Below, piece by piece: positions 8,781-19,177 of a stretch of 64,000 bases of DNA. The position numbers and the translations under genes were made by a program. The notes beneath the pieces are model-generated. The model had not been told where the DNA came from. It saw only the letters and a program-made list of their open reading frames with translations, and did not search any database. This stretch comes from Prorocentrum cordatum (Eukaryota > Sar > Dinophyceae > Prorocentrales > Prorocentraceae). Where the stretch lies: contig CAUYUJ010021671.1 in assembly GCA_963575745.1 (NCBI GenBank), positions 643,223 to 707,222 of the forward strand. Reading direction: 5' to 3'. Within the stretch, counting starts at the first letter, position 1. Each line of letters starts with the position of its first letter.

Positions 8781-10466
8781 TCAGGCGCCTAGGTTCTCTC
8801 TCCGTGGGATGCCTTCAACTATGGGCCTGTCTCTGAGCGGGTCCATGATGCCGCTCGTCATACCCTTGCCGTAGTAGGCTGCGTTCGGAAAGGCGAGCAG
8901 CTGCGGATGCATGCGGTAGCAAATCGACAGGTGGACCACCGCCGTGTCCTGGCCGCGGAGGGCGTGGAACATCCTGTCAAATATGCTGACACAGAGACCC
9001 AGGTCGTTGGCAAGCTTTGAGAGAACCGTCGGGGGCAGCTGGTTCGGGTCGCCCACCAGTACCAGGGCTCCGCCGCTGTTGATCACGTTCACCATGGACA
9101 TGAGCGCATGCAGCTCCGTGGCCTGTCCTGCCTCGTCGATTACCAGGAGGACAATGTGCGGGCTGTCCTTCTGTCCGAGGGCTTCGGCTGCCTCATGTGT
9201 GGACATGATCACCCTGGCATCCCGGAGCAGGTTGGCCTTGAAGGGCTTGAAGTCAGAGCTCTTGTCCCCATCCTGAAACGGGAAGTCTCCGCAGGCGTTC
9301 CTGTAGTGGCCCTCTGGGGTCAGGCCCACAAGCTCCTCGTTGACGCGTTCCTTCATCGCCAGGCGCACGAATTTCCCAGGGAACCCCGTGTCGGGATCGA
9401 GACGGAGCCGTAGATGTGCTTCGGACATTGCCAGGGCGGGCTGGTCGACCGCAGTGTTCGAACCGGCTGCCAGCGCGACTGCTTGGCCCGAACGTAAGCA
9501 GCATCCCCACATGTCCAGGCAGGCGACGGAGAAGGTGGTCTTGCCTGTCCCAGGGGGTCCGTGCACCAGTACGGCATGGTGACGTAGGGTGGCCTGAAGG
9601 GCTCTGATCGCGTCGTTGTTTGGCTTGTGCTTGTCCACCCTTTCGTTAAAGGTCGCCTGGCTAGGTGTGGTGCGCACCCTCTGGAAAACCGACCCCGTCG
9701 AGTCTGAGAGCTCGTCGTCCGAGAACGCCGCCAAACCCAAGGGAAGCGGCGGTTCCTGCTGTAGAAGGCCACGCCGGACAGCCTGGGTAAGGTCAGCGTC
9801 GGGGACGTCCATCTCCAGTGTAGCGGCGGCTCTGGCCCGCAGATTCGCGCCGACTGTGCTGGTACGCTTGAGGTCGTTGGCCGCGCGTCGGTCGGCTCGG
9901 GGGGCGCGCAGGAAGGCCAAGAGGAACGTCAGGGGGGACAATGTGCGAGCAAACAGATCCGCCGCATTCTGCCGGAGGTGGTAAATCTGGTCAAGACCCC
10001 AACACTGGCGCCAGCACTGGGTGTCGGAGGGGGCCTCGTCCACTCTGCACCAGGGAATGTCGTCACTTGGGGGCCGTGCCGCCTTGGTTTCATCTCCATG
10101 AAATGGCCCCCACTTCCCGCTGTTGTACTGCACGATGCACCTGTCCGAGGGGTACCTGGTGGCCAGGTTGATGCCGAGCACTCTAGCGTCTTTTGGGTGG
10201 ATGGCGCCGCCCAGGGAGGGTGGCCACCAGGTCGTGACGTCCGCAATCTTGTCCACTGTGGGGCCGGTGACGGAGATGTACAGATAGATCCTTGCCTTCT
10301 TTGTCTCCCTCCTGGGTTCTGGATGCAACCCTGTACCTGGAGGGCCACTCCAGCAGGTAGAGCTCCTTACCCTCTGGGAGGTCCAGCGCGTTTCGCAACT
10401 GGAAGGTGCCCAGGTCGTCCAGGTGCGTATTGCCGTCGATCTTGGTGACACGGACGTCGAGAGCAC
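8781..10466 (-). CDS. UPF1-like SF1 helicase, RecA1 domain
   Basis: Walker A VHGPPGTGKTTFS lies near residues 302-313. Motif Ia is AVALAAGSNTAVDQPA. Walker B is LLVIDEAGQATE (about 441-452), motif III is LVGDPNQLPPTV and motif IV is ICYRMHPQL. All are in UPF1-family order and spacing. Residues 1 to about 50 come from the wrong frame: the preceding part of the protein is in the 10183-11520 ORF, and the switch is near 10305-10320 (CCTCCTGGG). The N-terminal half before Walker A (KARIYLYISVTGPTVDKIAD) resembles an accessory domain. Mutations are confined to frame breaks and the catalytic motifs are intact. Confidence 0.9.
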   Translation of the reverse strand: MLSTSVSPRSTAIRTWTTWAPSSCETRWTSQRVRSSTCWSGPPGTGLHPEPRRETKKARIYLYISVTGPTVDKIADVTTWWPPSLGGAIHPKDARVLGINLATRYPSDRCIVQYNSGKWGPFHGDETKAARPPSDDIPWCRVDEAPSDTQCWRQCWGLDQIYHLRQNAADLFARTLSPLTFLLAFLRAPRADRRAANDLKRTSTVGANLRARAAATLEMDVPDADLTQAVRRGLLQQEPPLPLGLAAFSDDELSDSTGSVFQRVRTTPSQATFNERVDKHKPNNDAIRALQATLRHHAVLVHGPPGTGKTTFSVACLDMWGCCLRSGQAVALAAGSNTAVDQPALAMSEAHLRLRLDPDTGFPGKFVRLAMKERVNEELVGLTPEGHYRNACGDFPFQDGDKSSDFKPFKANLLRDARVIMSTHEAAEALGQKDSPHIVLLVIDEAGQATELHALMSMVNVINSGGALVLVGDPNQLPPTVLSKLANDLGLCVSIFDRMFHALRGQDTAVVHLSICYRMHPQLLAFPNAAYYGKGMTSGIMDPLRDRPIVEGIPRRENLGA

Positions 10467-11520
10467 AGTTGCCTTTCCTGGCCAGGTCTTCGCGCGTGGC
10501 CTCTTTCCTGTTGTCCACCGTCTCGACTGACGCTTGGCTTTCTACCCAGGCGACTCTCCGAAGTGTCTGCCCACGATCCTGGAGAGTGCAAGGCCACTGT
10601 GAGGGGAGCCGGACGGCATCAGGCAGATCCCCCAGCGCCGCCTTGGGGTGGACTCGCGAGTGTGGTGAATCCACGGGCAAGGAGTAAAGACTGCGTACCT
10701 CGGCGGCCGCTTGGACTGCCAGCGACTCGTCTAGCTGCCGATCCGAAGGGTCTGGCTGTGATGCCTCTTCTTCGGTTGCCAGTCTCACTACTCGCTGCTG
10801 GCTAGGCGGCCCCCAAGCGGTCGGAGGATGGGGCGGCGGGGGCGGAGGCAAAGGAGGGCCCGAGGATGCTGTGGGCTGCCCAGGCGCGGCGGGCAGTGAC
10901 CCGACGGTGGACTTTGCCAACGCATTAGCCCTTCCGCCTACGTCAGGCCCTCGGACGCCTGCCTGTCTAGCCTCGCGGATGCACATCTGGGGCGACCTCG
11001 CGCGGTCTGGGTCGATTCTCGTGCCTCCCGGGCTACTGTACGTCCAGTCGTCGTCCCAGAGACGGTAGATGACGGGCACATGCAGCGCGTCTTCCGGAAT
11101 CACCAGACCAGGGAAAGAGCGGGCGCCGTCGTGGGATACCAAGGGTTGCACGGGTCTCCAGCCTGGCCAGGCCCTCCGCTCGATATGCACACGGTGCACT
11201 GCGTCCCAGGTCGATCCGCCGCACATGCTCCGCAGGTTCCCCGGGGAGACAAAGGTGTTTGCGTCCGGCCACCCGTCGGTGTAGCGCTTCTTCGACATGT
11301 CGTAGTGCTTGTCGCTCAGGAAGTGCCCCGTGTCGTCCACCGGCTCTTGGCAGATCTCGCACCAGTAGGGCCAACCGCCGTTGAAGAAGGCCCAACGCAT
11401 CCAGGGACAGTGCCGAGCAAGGGAGACCCGAGAGCCCAGCCTGACTGGCGGGCCGTCTTCACAGTGCGGCAGGCACGAGGGCCAGCGACGGGTGGGACCT
11501 TGGTTGTTCCTAGGCCCCAT
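10183..11520 (-). CDS. N-terminal part of retroelement helicase ORF with C2H2 finger
   Basis: The ORF opens at an ATG (11518-11520), 97 bp after the stop of the RNase H tail, in the same orientation. Residues about 50-70 hold CEICQEPVDDTGHFLSDKH, a CxxC-x12-H-x5-H finger like the U1C/matrin type. A Pro-rich linker (PPLPPPPPPHPP) follows near 245. The last 40 residues are out of frame; real homology moves to the next ORF near 10310. No SL relic lies directly upstream, so it may be a second ORF of the retrotransposon rather than an independent gene. Confidence 0.65.
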   Translation of the reverse strand: MGPRNNQGPTRRWPSCLPHCEDGPPVRLGSRVSLARHCPWMRWAFFNGGWPYWCEICQEPVDDTGHFLSDKHYDMSKKRYTDGWPDANTFVSPGNLRSMCGGSTWDAVHRVHIERRAWPGWRPVQPLVSHDGARSFPGLVIPEDALHVPVIYRLWDDDWTYSSPGGTRIDPDRARSPQMCIREARQAGVRGPDVGGRANALAKSTVGSLPAAPGQPTASSGPPLPPPPPPHPPTAWGPPSQQRVVRLATEEEASQPDPSDRQLDESLAVQAAAEVRSLYSLPVDSPHSRVHPKAALGDLPDAVRLPSQWPCTLQDRGQTLRRVAWVESQASVETVDNRKEATREDLARKGNCALDVRVTKIDGNTHLDDLGTFQLRNALDLPEGKELYLLEWPSRYRVASRTQEGDKEGKDLSVHLRHRPHSGQDCGRHDLVATLPGRRHPPKRR

Positions 11521-11616
11521 CGTGTGCCGAGGAGACCCAGGGAGCGTCCGGTAAAACCCAGGGAGGCAGCTGAAGGCTGCAAGCAGTATGACCTTAGCGC
11601 GTCGGATCGGGAGCGA
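11521..11616 (-). promoter_or_regulatory. Intercistronic spacer with hairpin and CCCAGGGA motifs
   Basis: Only about 96 bp separate the RNase H tail stop from the helicase ATG. It contains two CCCAGGGA motifs (11536-11543 and 11557-11564) and a perfect GCAGC-TGAAG-GCTGC hairpin (11566-11580), the same cassette found after the helicase stop at 3837-3859. A role in reinitiation or RNA processing is possible but unproven. Confidence 0.5.
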
Positions 11617-11985
11617 TCAGGGGTGATGAGGAGGAGGGAGGTTTTCGAGAGCGTCCACAGCCTGGGCGACCTGGTCCAAGTCGCGGAGGTCAGTCCCCGC
11701 AGCGGGGAAGAGAGGGGGAGTGGGGCGATCAGTGTTTTCCCACACAACCCAGGTGGTGACCGTATGATCACCGGCGCGATTGAGGGCGCTGGCCCAAAAG
11801 ACCCCTAACGTGGCTAGGCGGTCAGCCGCTCTGTTGAGCCGCCGTCGCACTGCCTGCCATGTGAGGGCCCATCCCGAATCGCTGGCCTGTCTCAGGACAA
11901 AGTCCATCTGTTGTGCTAGGTGGAGCCGCCGATAGCGACTTGTGCCGGCCCCGTATCGCATGGCGGCAAGGTTGTCCCCGACCAC
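11617..11985 (-). CDS. Native C-terminus of LINE RNase H
   Basis: This frame gives the undamaged end of the RNase H: VGDNLAAMRYGAGT, RRRLNRAADRLATLGVFWAS, then ALNRAGDHTVTTWVVW and a stop at 11617. It is linked to the 964-aa RT ORF by removing one 289-bp repeat, which restores frame. The left-edge LINE fragment shows the same extension, confirming that it belongs to the protein. Confidence 0.75.
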   Translation of the reverse strand: MVGDNLAAMRYGAGTSRYRRLHLAQQMDFVLRQASDSGWALTWQAVRRRLNRAADRLATLGVFWASALNRAGDHTVTTWVVWENTDRPTPPLFPAAGTDLRDLDQVAQAVDALENLPPPHHP

Positions 11986-12366
11986 CCTGGCGCCCCGGAG
12001 CGCGTCTTCAACGTGTGGGAGCAGGGCGAGACCGGCTCTGCACCCCGAGGCCTCGGCCGTCTGCGCATTGTCACAGCCTGGCCCAAAAGACCCCTAACGT
12101 GGCTAGGCGGTCAGCCGCTCTGTTGAGCCGCCGTCGCACTGCCTGCCATGTGAGGGCCCATCCCGAATCGCTGGCCTGTCTCAGGACAAAGTCCATCTGT
12201 TGTGCTAGGTGGAGCCGCCGATAGCGACTTGTGCCGGCCCCGTATCGCATGGCGGCAAGGTTGTCCCCGACCACCCTGGCGCCCCGGAGCGCGTCTTCAA
12301 CGTGTGGGAGCAGGGCGAGACCGGCTCTGCACCCCGAGGCCTCGGCCGTCTGCGCATTGTCACAGC
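11789..12366. repeat. 289-bp direct tandem duplication within RNase H
   Basis: Positions 11789-12077 and 12078-12366 appear identical. The length is not a multiple of three, so reading through the first coding copy ends prematurely at 12071. The coding strand contains AG|GC sites (for example GACAG|GCCAGCG) that would allow excision of exactly 289 nt as a GC-AG intron. Otherwise it is a recent disabling duplication or an assembly duplication. Confidence 0.9.
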
Positions 12367-14965
12367 CTGGGAGGGCCACCGCAGCGACCGCCACGACGCG
12401 CGGGTAGCCGCGGCGTGGGTCATGTCTCCACAGAACGGCCGCCGCCCCAGAGACCTTGTCTCCTTCTCCAATCCGCCGAGCCCCTCCGTCGAACGTGAAC
12501 TCGTAAGGCCATTGGGCAGAGTCGGCGGCGGGGAGCGGTGAGTCTCTGACCGTGATTTCCTCGCCACTGCCCATGCCCCTGCCAGCTCTGAGCACTAGGG
12601 TGTGTTGGTCACAGAGCCTGCAATAAGTTTTGGTCCAAAGGGCGCTGGGATTCCTGTCCGTCCTGGGGCATGGAAACCAGCCCTGTCCAGGGGGCATCCA
12701 GCCCGCTCTGGGGTCAACGGCTTGGAGGACTGCGAGCCTATCGCCACTAGGTGTGGCTCTCGTGGTGACAGGTAGGCGCCGAATTTCCCCCCCGGCGCGC
12801 GGTGCTTGACTGCCCAAGCGAGGTCCGGCGGCACCGCAAATGCGCCGTAAGTGCGGCCCTTGGGGGTTGCACAGCTGGCAGACGTCGAGCATAGAAGCCC
12901 AGACTGCGGTTTCGTCAGCCGGGGCGACGGGAGGCTGCCCTTCATGCCAGTCATCATCATCTTCGTCGTCGCCCTGTACGTCGGTGTCGGGGACAACGAT
13001 ACCCTGGACAATGAGTCTGGCGGCTTCCTCCGCACCCGTGGGGGTGCAGTCCAAATTCACGCAGTACCTGAAGGAGATCTGGTGCAAAAGCCGACAGATT
13101 CGCCTCTGGTGTTGACCTCGAGTGCACATCGCCGTGGCCAGGTCTCTGGGATGGTCCGGGGCTCTGGTTCTTTCCCAGGCCAGGGCGGCCGCGGGGCACC
13201 AGCACCACACGTGCTCGGTCGTGGCCTCTCCAAGGCCGCAGAGTGGACAGACTCCGTAGAGCCCTTGCCGAATAAGGACCTGGATGCTGGCCTGGTGCCT
13301 TCTACGCTCGGCCGCTAGGACGCGAAGGTCTTCGGGGAGGGCGTCATCGTCCAGAAGGGGCCAGAGCGCGGCCTCACCCGTCCAGGTCCTAAGGCAGGTG
13401 TCACACCAGGCCTGTCCGTCGTCTCGCTGTCCCGCAGTGAGCCAGACTCTCTCGGCGGGTCTGCCGCAGCTGCACTGGTGGGGGATCCTGTCGGCATCGC
13501 TTCGCCGCCGTGCGGAGCCGGGCAGGCCGTTGGCCAGAAGCCGGAGGACGTGGTGCGCCTCGGTGAAGGATGCACAGTGTTGCAAGAGGGACCATTCAGC
13601 GCCATCTGTCTGTGCCCACCTGCGTTCGTCACAGGTTGCAGTGAACCGTTTGTCCACGATGTGCCCATGTAGCTGCGACCAGGCCGCGGCGTAGACCACC
13701 CGACCGAAGTCGCGAGCGCGCACTCGAGCAAGCTCCCTCATCGCCCTATTGAAAAGGTCGGCTGCCCTGGAGTCGGTCAGAACCTTGGAGCCGGGTCTAA
13801 AGGGCCCTTGCCGCGGCGGAAATTCCCGGGCCCATTTCCCGAGTTTGTTCCACCTCCTTCCGGCCTTCTGTCGTGACTGGGGCGGGCCCCACAGGTCATC
13901 AAGGAAGACGGCTCTAGCTGCGATCGCGCGCGCGGTGGCAACAGGGCACTTGGGGCAACCCGGGACCTGAAACCGGATGCCCAGGCCAGTGAGAACGTTG
14001 TCGGGAATCCAAGAGGCCGAGGCCAGGCCGAGAGCAACCCTAAGGTGAGCACGCAGCGCCCTCTCCTGAACGGCGTCGGGGAGAGAGTAGTGCGAGGGGT
14101 AGGGGGTGAGCCCGATCAGATATGCATTCCAGGCAAGGGCGGTCTTGTTCGGCGACATGTTGGCCAAGTGTAGGGCCATGGCTCTGTCCCGGAGTTTGGG
14201 AAGCGGTTTGCCCCAGGCGCCAGCTACGAGGGCATCGAGTTGTCCTCGGGTCATGGCGCCCCCGGGCGGTAGCGCCTCTCCTTCGGCCGCCCGAGATACA
14301 ACGCAGGCGCCGAGGTAGGGCCACTGGGGCCTCACAGCGGATGCGCCGAAGGGAGTGTAATCCATGGCACATCTCCACCACTCATGGTTGCTGGCTGGGA
14401 CCAGGGCCGTTTTGAAATTGCACCTGCAAGGGCAGGACCATGGGGTACACTGAGCGGCGGTGTCTGGTCCTCCGACCCGGCTGATCATGTCCAATATGAG
14501 TGTATCCGGAAGGCCGGTGACTCTCGTCGTGGCGCCATTGTCAGTGAAATCCAAGGGGGCAGTGGCCAGGAGTTGCCTGACGTTGACCCTGCTCGGTGCC
14601 TCGACTCCTCTGCACTTGTGGGCCTCCACCAGGAGTCCCGCAGCCCTTGCAAGCCACGGCAGCGCAATGCCAGCACGGAGTGATTGAGCTGTGGCACCTG
14701 GCAGCGCAGCCAGGTCGTCCACGTGCGTCGGGTCGTCCGATCCCATGATTTTTTCAAGGGCGCAGATGAGGGGGTCGTAGCCAAGGCACCAGAGGAGCGG
14801 GGAGGCAGTGCCCCCCATTCCGATGGAGCGAAGGAGCCCCCTTATCCTGCTCTTATACTTTCCGTTGCAGGTGCGCACGCTTCTGCAGCTGACCAGGGCG
14901 TCCACTGAGTGAAGAAGCCAGCTGGGGAGTTGCCATCGATCCGTCAACTGCCCCATCCACTGCAA
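12071..14965 (-). CDS. LINE reverse transcriptase palm/thumb, CCHC knuckle and RNase H
   Basis: This 964-codon ORF follows the catalytic FCDQNKAFERI segment (about 14970-15000, same frame, upstream of the listed start). SIGMGGTASPLLW is the RT motif-B region and THVDDLAAL (about residues 80-88) supplies the paired aspartates of motif C. CPLCGLGEATTEHVWCWC is the CX2CX8HX4C knuckle typical of LINE C-termini. RNase H follows: YEFTFDGGARR, the AEASGCRAG helix with its Glu, VVGDNLA and LNRAADRLA. Product: RNA-dependent DNA polymerase for target-primed reverse transcription. It ends early because of the 289-bp duplication. Confidence 0.9.
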   Translation of the reverse strand: MQWMGQLTDRWQLPSWLLHSVDALVSCRSVRTCNGKYKSRIRGLLRSIGMGGTASPLLWCLGYDPLICALEKIMGSDDPTHVDDLAALPGATAQSLRAGIALPWLARAAGLLVEAHKCRGVEAPSRVNVRQLLATAPLDFTDNGATTRVTGLPDTLILDMISRVGGPDTAAQCTPWSCPCRCNFKTALVPASNHEWWRCAMDYTPFGASAVRPQWPYLGACVVSRAAEGEALPPGGAMTRGQLDALVAGAWGKPLPKLRDRAMALHLANMSPNKTALAWNAYLIGLTPYPSHYSLPDAVQERALRAHLRVALGLASASWIPDNVLTGLGIRFQVPGCPKCPVATARAIAARAVFLDDLWGPPQSRQKAGRRWNKLGKWAREFPPRQGPFRPGSKVLTDSRAADLFNRAMRELARVRARDFGRVVYAAAWSQLHGHIVDKRFTATCDERRWAQTDGAEWSLLQHCASFTEAHHVLRLLANGLPGSARRRSDADRIPHQCSCGRPAERVWLTAGQRDDGQAWCDTCLRTWTGEAALWPLLDDDALPEDLRVLAAERRRHQASIQVLIRQGLYGVCPLCGLGEATTEHVWCWCPAAALAWERTRAPDHPRDLATAMCTRGQHQRRICRLLHQISFRYCVNLDCTPTGAEEAARLIVQGIVVPDTDVQGDDEDDDDWHEGQPPVAPADETAVWASMLDVCQLCNPQGPHLRRICGAAGPRLGSQAPRAGGEIRRLPVTTRATPSGDRLAVLQAVDPRAGWMPPGQGWFPCPRTDRNPSALWTKTYCRLCDQHTLVLRAGRGMGSGEEITVRDSPLPAADSAQWPYEFTFDGGARRIGEGDKVSGAAAVLWRHDPRRGYPRVVAVAAVALPGCDNAQTAEASGCRAGLALLPHVEDALRGARVVGDNLAAMRYGAGTSRYRRLHLAQQMDFVLRQASDSGWALTWQAVRRRLNRAADRLATLGVFWARL

Positions 14966-14975
14966 GGATATACGC

Positions 14976-15631
14976 TCAAAGGCTTTGTTTTGGTCGCAGA
15001 AGAGGACGGCCGTGCTGGGGGCCGGGCCCAGGGATCGAGCAGCGTCTTGTGTACTGGTCCACGGCCACCTGGTGCTCGCCTAGCAAGGCTGCCCGCATTG
15101 GCCCAGGTTCGGTGTCGGGCACCGGGTCCAGGGCAAGGCGGTTAGTGGCAGCTGTGATGTTGGGGCCACACTGCCCCCCTCGCTTGGCCGCTTGATTAGG
15201 GCTGAGTCTGGGCTCGATCACCGGACCTAGCTGGTCAGCAACGGTCGCGCCGTGCAGTCTCCGTAGGCAGGCGGGGAGCTGCAAGGGTCGCACGTCGCTG
15301 GGCATTTCGGCAGCGGCCTTTTTGCCAATCCAGACCAGCAAATCGATGGGAGGGCCTAGGACCAGGTCGATAAGATCCGGGTTCAGGTCAGCAGCATGCC
15401 AGGCCTGCGCGAGCAGGCAGGCAACGAAGCGGGCCCCAGGGTGGCACAGTTCATGCGGTTCCCCATCCACCCCAGGAGCACTACCACTTGGGCCCAGGAC
15501 GAGAGAGGCAATCCTGCCCCACTGCGGGTTGGGGGAGTCCGGGAACTGCCCGAGTTCTTTGTGCCGGAAATATTCGTCGAGGATTCGGTCCGCGGCTGGG
15601 GGAAGGGGGGGAGCAGTTCCCACAGGTCCGG
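14976..15631 (-). CDS. LINE reverse transcriptase fingers region
   Basis: Codes for the N-terminal RT subdomain: GPSGSAPGVDGEPHEL, then DVRPLQLPACLRRLHG (fingers, motifs 1-2) and LSPNQAAKRGGQCG (motif 2a). A +1 break near 15027-15034 (CCCAGGGA) separates it from the frame with STAVLFCDQNKAFER, which holds the first catalytic Asp. Upstream, the sequence DLWELLPPF runs directly into the inverted repeat that bounds the 18.8-kb insertion at 15632. The preceding residues of the protein are therefore on the far side of that insertion, at 34465. Confidence 0.8.
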
Positions 15632-15800
15632 TGTGACAGCTTTTCTGTCACGAAATTTGTCGTGACAGTATTTGGTCACGCGCAGTAGATGCTAGCAGGC
15701 AGTGGCAACATTTTGCCACGCCATTTTCCGTGATCGCTGTTTTCTGTGCGCAACGCACAGAAAGTTTTATTGTCCATTTTCTGTTGCATCTTAAATGTAA
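15632..15800. repeat. Left terminal inverted repeat and subterminal hairpins
   Basis: The TIR itself is a hairpin (GTGACAG-CTTTT-CTGTCAC). It is followed by GTGGCAAC-ATT-TTGCCAC (near 15704) and CTGTGCGCAACGCACAG (near 15745). The DNA is noticeably more AT-rich than its surroundings. Hairpin clusters near the ends fit a DNA-transposon terminus. Confidence 0.65.
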
Positions 15801-16420
15801 TACATGAATGTCGCGCGCGATGCCATCGCATGTTAATCATTGCAGCAGTTCGATTCGCATGGGTGTCAATCGTTATGATTTTCTTGCGTTAGTTGCGGAT
15901 AAGAGCGAGGTTATGACATGGCTGCGGCAACGCAAGTGCAAATCACATGCGAGCCGCGGGCCACGGTACGCGTCGCGAGCGAGACGCGGGCAGGTCGCGA
16001 GCGGCTCGAAATGCAAATCACGAAATTGCCCAACATAACGCGGAGGAGGGAGAGGAGGGAGAGGAGGGAGTGGAAGAGGAGGACGAGGCGGAGGGCGAGG
16101 ACAAGGAGGATTAGGAAGAGGAGGACAAGGATTGAAATGGAGATAAGGATGGAACGGGGGAGGAGGAGGAGGAGGAAGAAGAGGAGGAGGAGACGGAGAT
16201 GGAGGAGGAAGACAAGGAAGAAGAGGGAATGAGAAAGAGAAGAAGGAGGAGGAGGAGGAGGAGGAGGAGGAGGCGGAAGAGGAGGAAGAGGAGGCGGCGG
16301 CGACGGCGGGCGCCCTCGAGGCGGCGCGCCCCCGGGGCCAGAACGCGTCCACAACTAGCGAGCGACGAAGCGCCCACCTCGCATCGAGGGCGCCAGGCCA
16401 GCAAGCCACATCACCGCCGC
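15801..16420. other. Spacer with GGAGGA-rich tract
   Basis: No gene is seen. From about 16040 to 16310 the plus strand is an imperfect GGAGGA/GAAGAGG run; ORFs on either strand here only translate that repeat. The tract abuts the first GTCACCGAT palindrome at 16421. Confidence 0.6.
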
Positions 16421-16456
16421 GTCACCGATGTCACCGACATCGGTGACATCGGTGAC
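16421..16456. repeat. GTCACCGAT palindrome, copy 1
   Basis: A 36-bp inverted repeat built from GTCACCGATGTCACCGA and its reverse complement, with one imperfect central step. Outside the repeat it is flanked by ATCACCGCCGC and GCGCCAGATGCG. Confidence 0.85.
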
Positions 16457-16589
16457 GCGCCAGATGCGACCTGGCTGGCGTCCTTCAGCGGGGCGGTGCG
16501 TTTCGGTGATCGTTGTCGGATGGTTGCGCGCAGGGCGCGCGCCATCAAAGCGACGGTGGGCAGGCGGACGAACTTGCAACAGTATCAGC

Positions 16590-17590
<1,001 letters not shown>

Positions 17591-19177
17591 CTCCCCTTTC
17601 GGTCCCCCTGCTGGTGCCGCGTGCGTTGTCTTGTGATCGGGGTTATCCGAAGATTTGCGTTTGCTGTCTCGCGCATCGGGTTCGGCTGCTTTATGATTAT
17701 TCGGACCGGTTGTATACGCGTTGCGTTGCTCATCGTGCGTTGGCTGCAATTGCTCGGCATCGGTCGGCTGCTTCGGGGTCACAAACAGTATGGGTGGTGT
17801 GTCGAAGCACATCTGCACCGCTGGCAACGGGCTGTCGAATGCATGGTGTTCAAGATTGTCGATGCCAACTGACGTGTTCAATGTGATCCCGCCCCAGCCT
17901 CATCGAGAGAATTGCCGCGGGCTGGTCGACAATATCACGCGGCATGCCGATCGGATTTGTAAACCCCATGTCGCCATCCGTGATGGCCCCAACGTTATCA
18001 GTCAAGCGTGCGAACCTTCAAACCACTCGGCAAAACCTTCGAGCTGAGACGGTGGGGCGGGATCGAGTAAACTGTGACCCATAACAAAGTTGACGACGCG
18101 TTGCCCCAGCGGGGCATGAGAGGGCGAGGCTGACGGCGAAGGGATTTGGGAGGGAGGGGCGATGAGGGCGAACAGGAACGAGCGCATGAGGAAAACTGAG
18201 GGTGGGTTCCCGAAGCGAGGGCGACGCGATGAGGATGTAGTAGCACACCACGATCCAGACGCGAGGCAGACTATGATTTCTGACGCCGCGTGATCTGCGT
18301 TGCCCCAGCTGGTCATTCAGATACCCCCCCCCCCGATTGAGATCACGAGGCGCGTCGCGTGTCCAGGGGCCCTGGACGCAATGTATGCAAACAGTGACAC
18401 CTACGCGAACGCCCGCGCAGAACTTTCGTGTCATCTAAATTGCGTTGCCATGGTGCCCAAACAAACGATGCCGCGCACCGAAACGCCCCTCGCCCCCGCT
18501 CGAAAGAAACGGACCAGGAGGGGCCATCACCGCACAGTCACCGATGTCACCGATATCGGTGACATCGGTGACGTGCCACGCGTCGCCTGGTTGGCAATCG
18601 TCGGTGGATGTGGAGCGGAGGTGGTGTTGGGTGGTGTAGAGTGTGTGTGTGTGTGTGTGTGTGTGCGTGTGCGTGTTACATGCGTCGTTCGTCGTTCGAT
18701 GCCAGATTGCCGTGCCAGGTGACGTGCGTGAAATGTCGCGGGATCGGATCTTGGGCGGGTGGGCCCCCGAATGTGATGGGGCGTCAGTGGGCGGGGGAGG
18801 GTTCAGCGGACCCATCATTGATATTGCATTGCTAGTGTTTGCCATGCAAGTTCGGAACTCGTCCGCAGGTCATTCGAAACGCGCGCCCAAGGCTGGCGCT
18901 GCATGCACGCCGAGCAGCTCGTGCCCGGCATCCTCGTCGCAGGCGGGCCGCTCTGAGGGGGGCGCGTTTGTTTGTGCTGTTGTTGCGTTTCTCATGGTGT
19001 TCGTCTTAATCAGCTTACCACCGTTCCCCTCCCATCTCATCCGCATCCCTGTTTCCCTCCTGAAAGTCACACCATTCAACCCCGCGTTTCTTTACATCGG
19101 CATTTCGTTCACGCGCCCCCCCCAAGACCAGCTCGCATTCGCCCGTGGCTCACGATCGCGAGCTACGCGCAAACATC
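17591..19177. other. Spacer with palindrome and (GT)n, no supported gene
   Basis: Overlapping short ORFs occur on both strands with no recognisable domain. The interval holds the second GTCACCGAT palindrome (18537-18572) and a short (GT)n tract (18641-18666). Some of 18.8-19.1 kb may be 3' UTR of the methyltransferase-fold gene on the minus strand. Confidence 0.4.
18537..18572. repeat. GTCACCGAT palindrome, copy 2
   Basis: A perfect 36-bp palindrome: GTCACCGATGTCACCGAT followed by its exact reverse complement. Confidence 0.95.
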
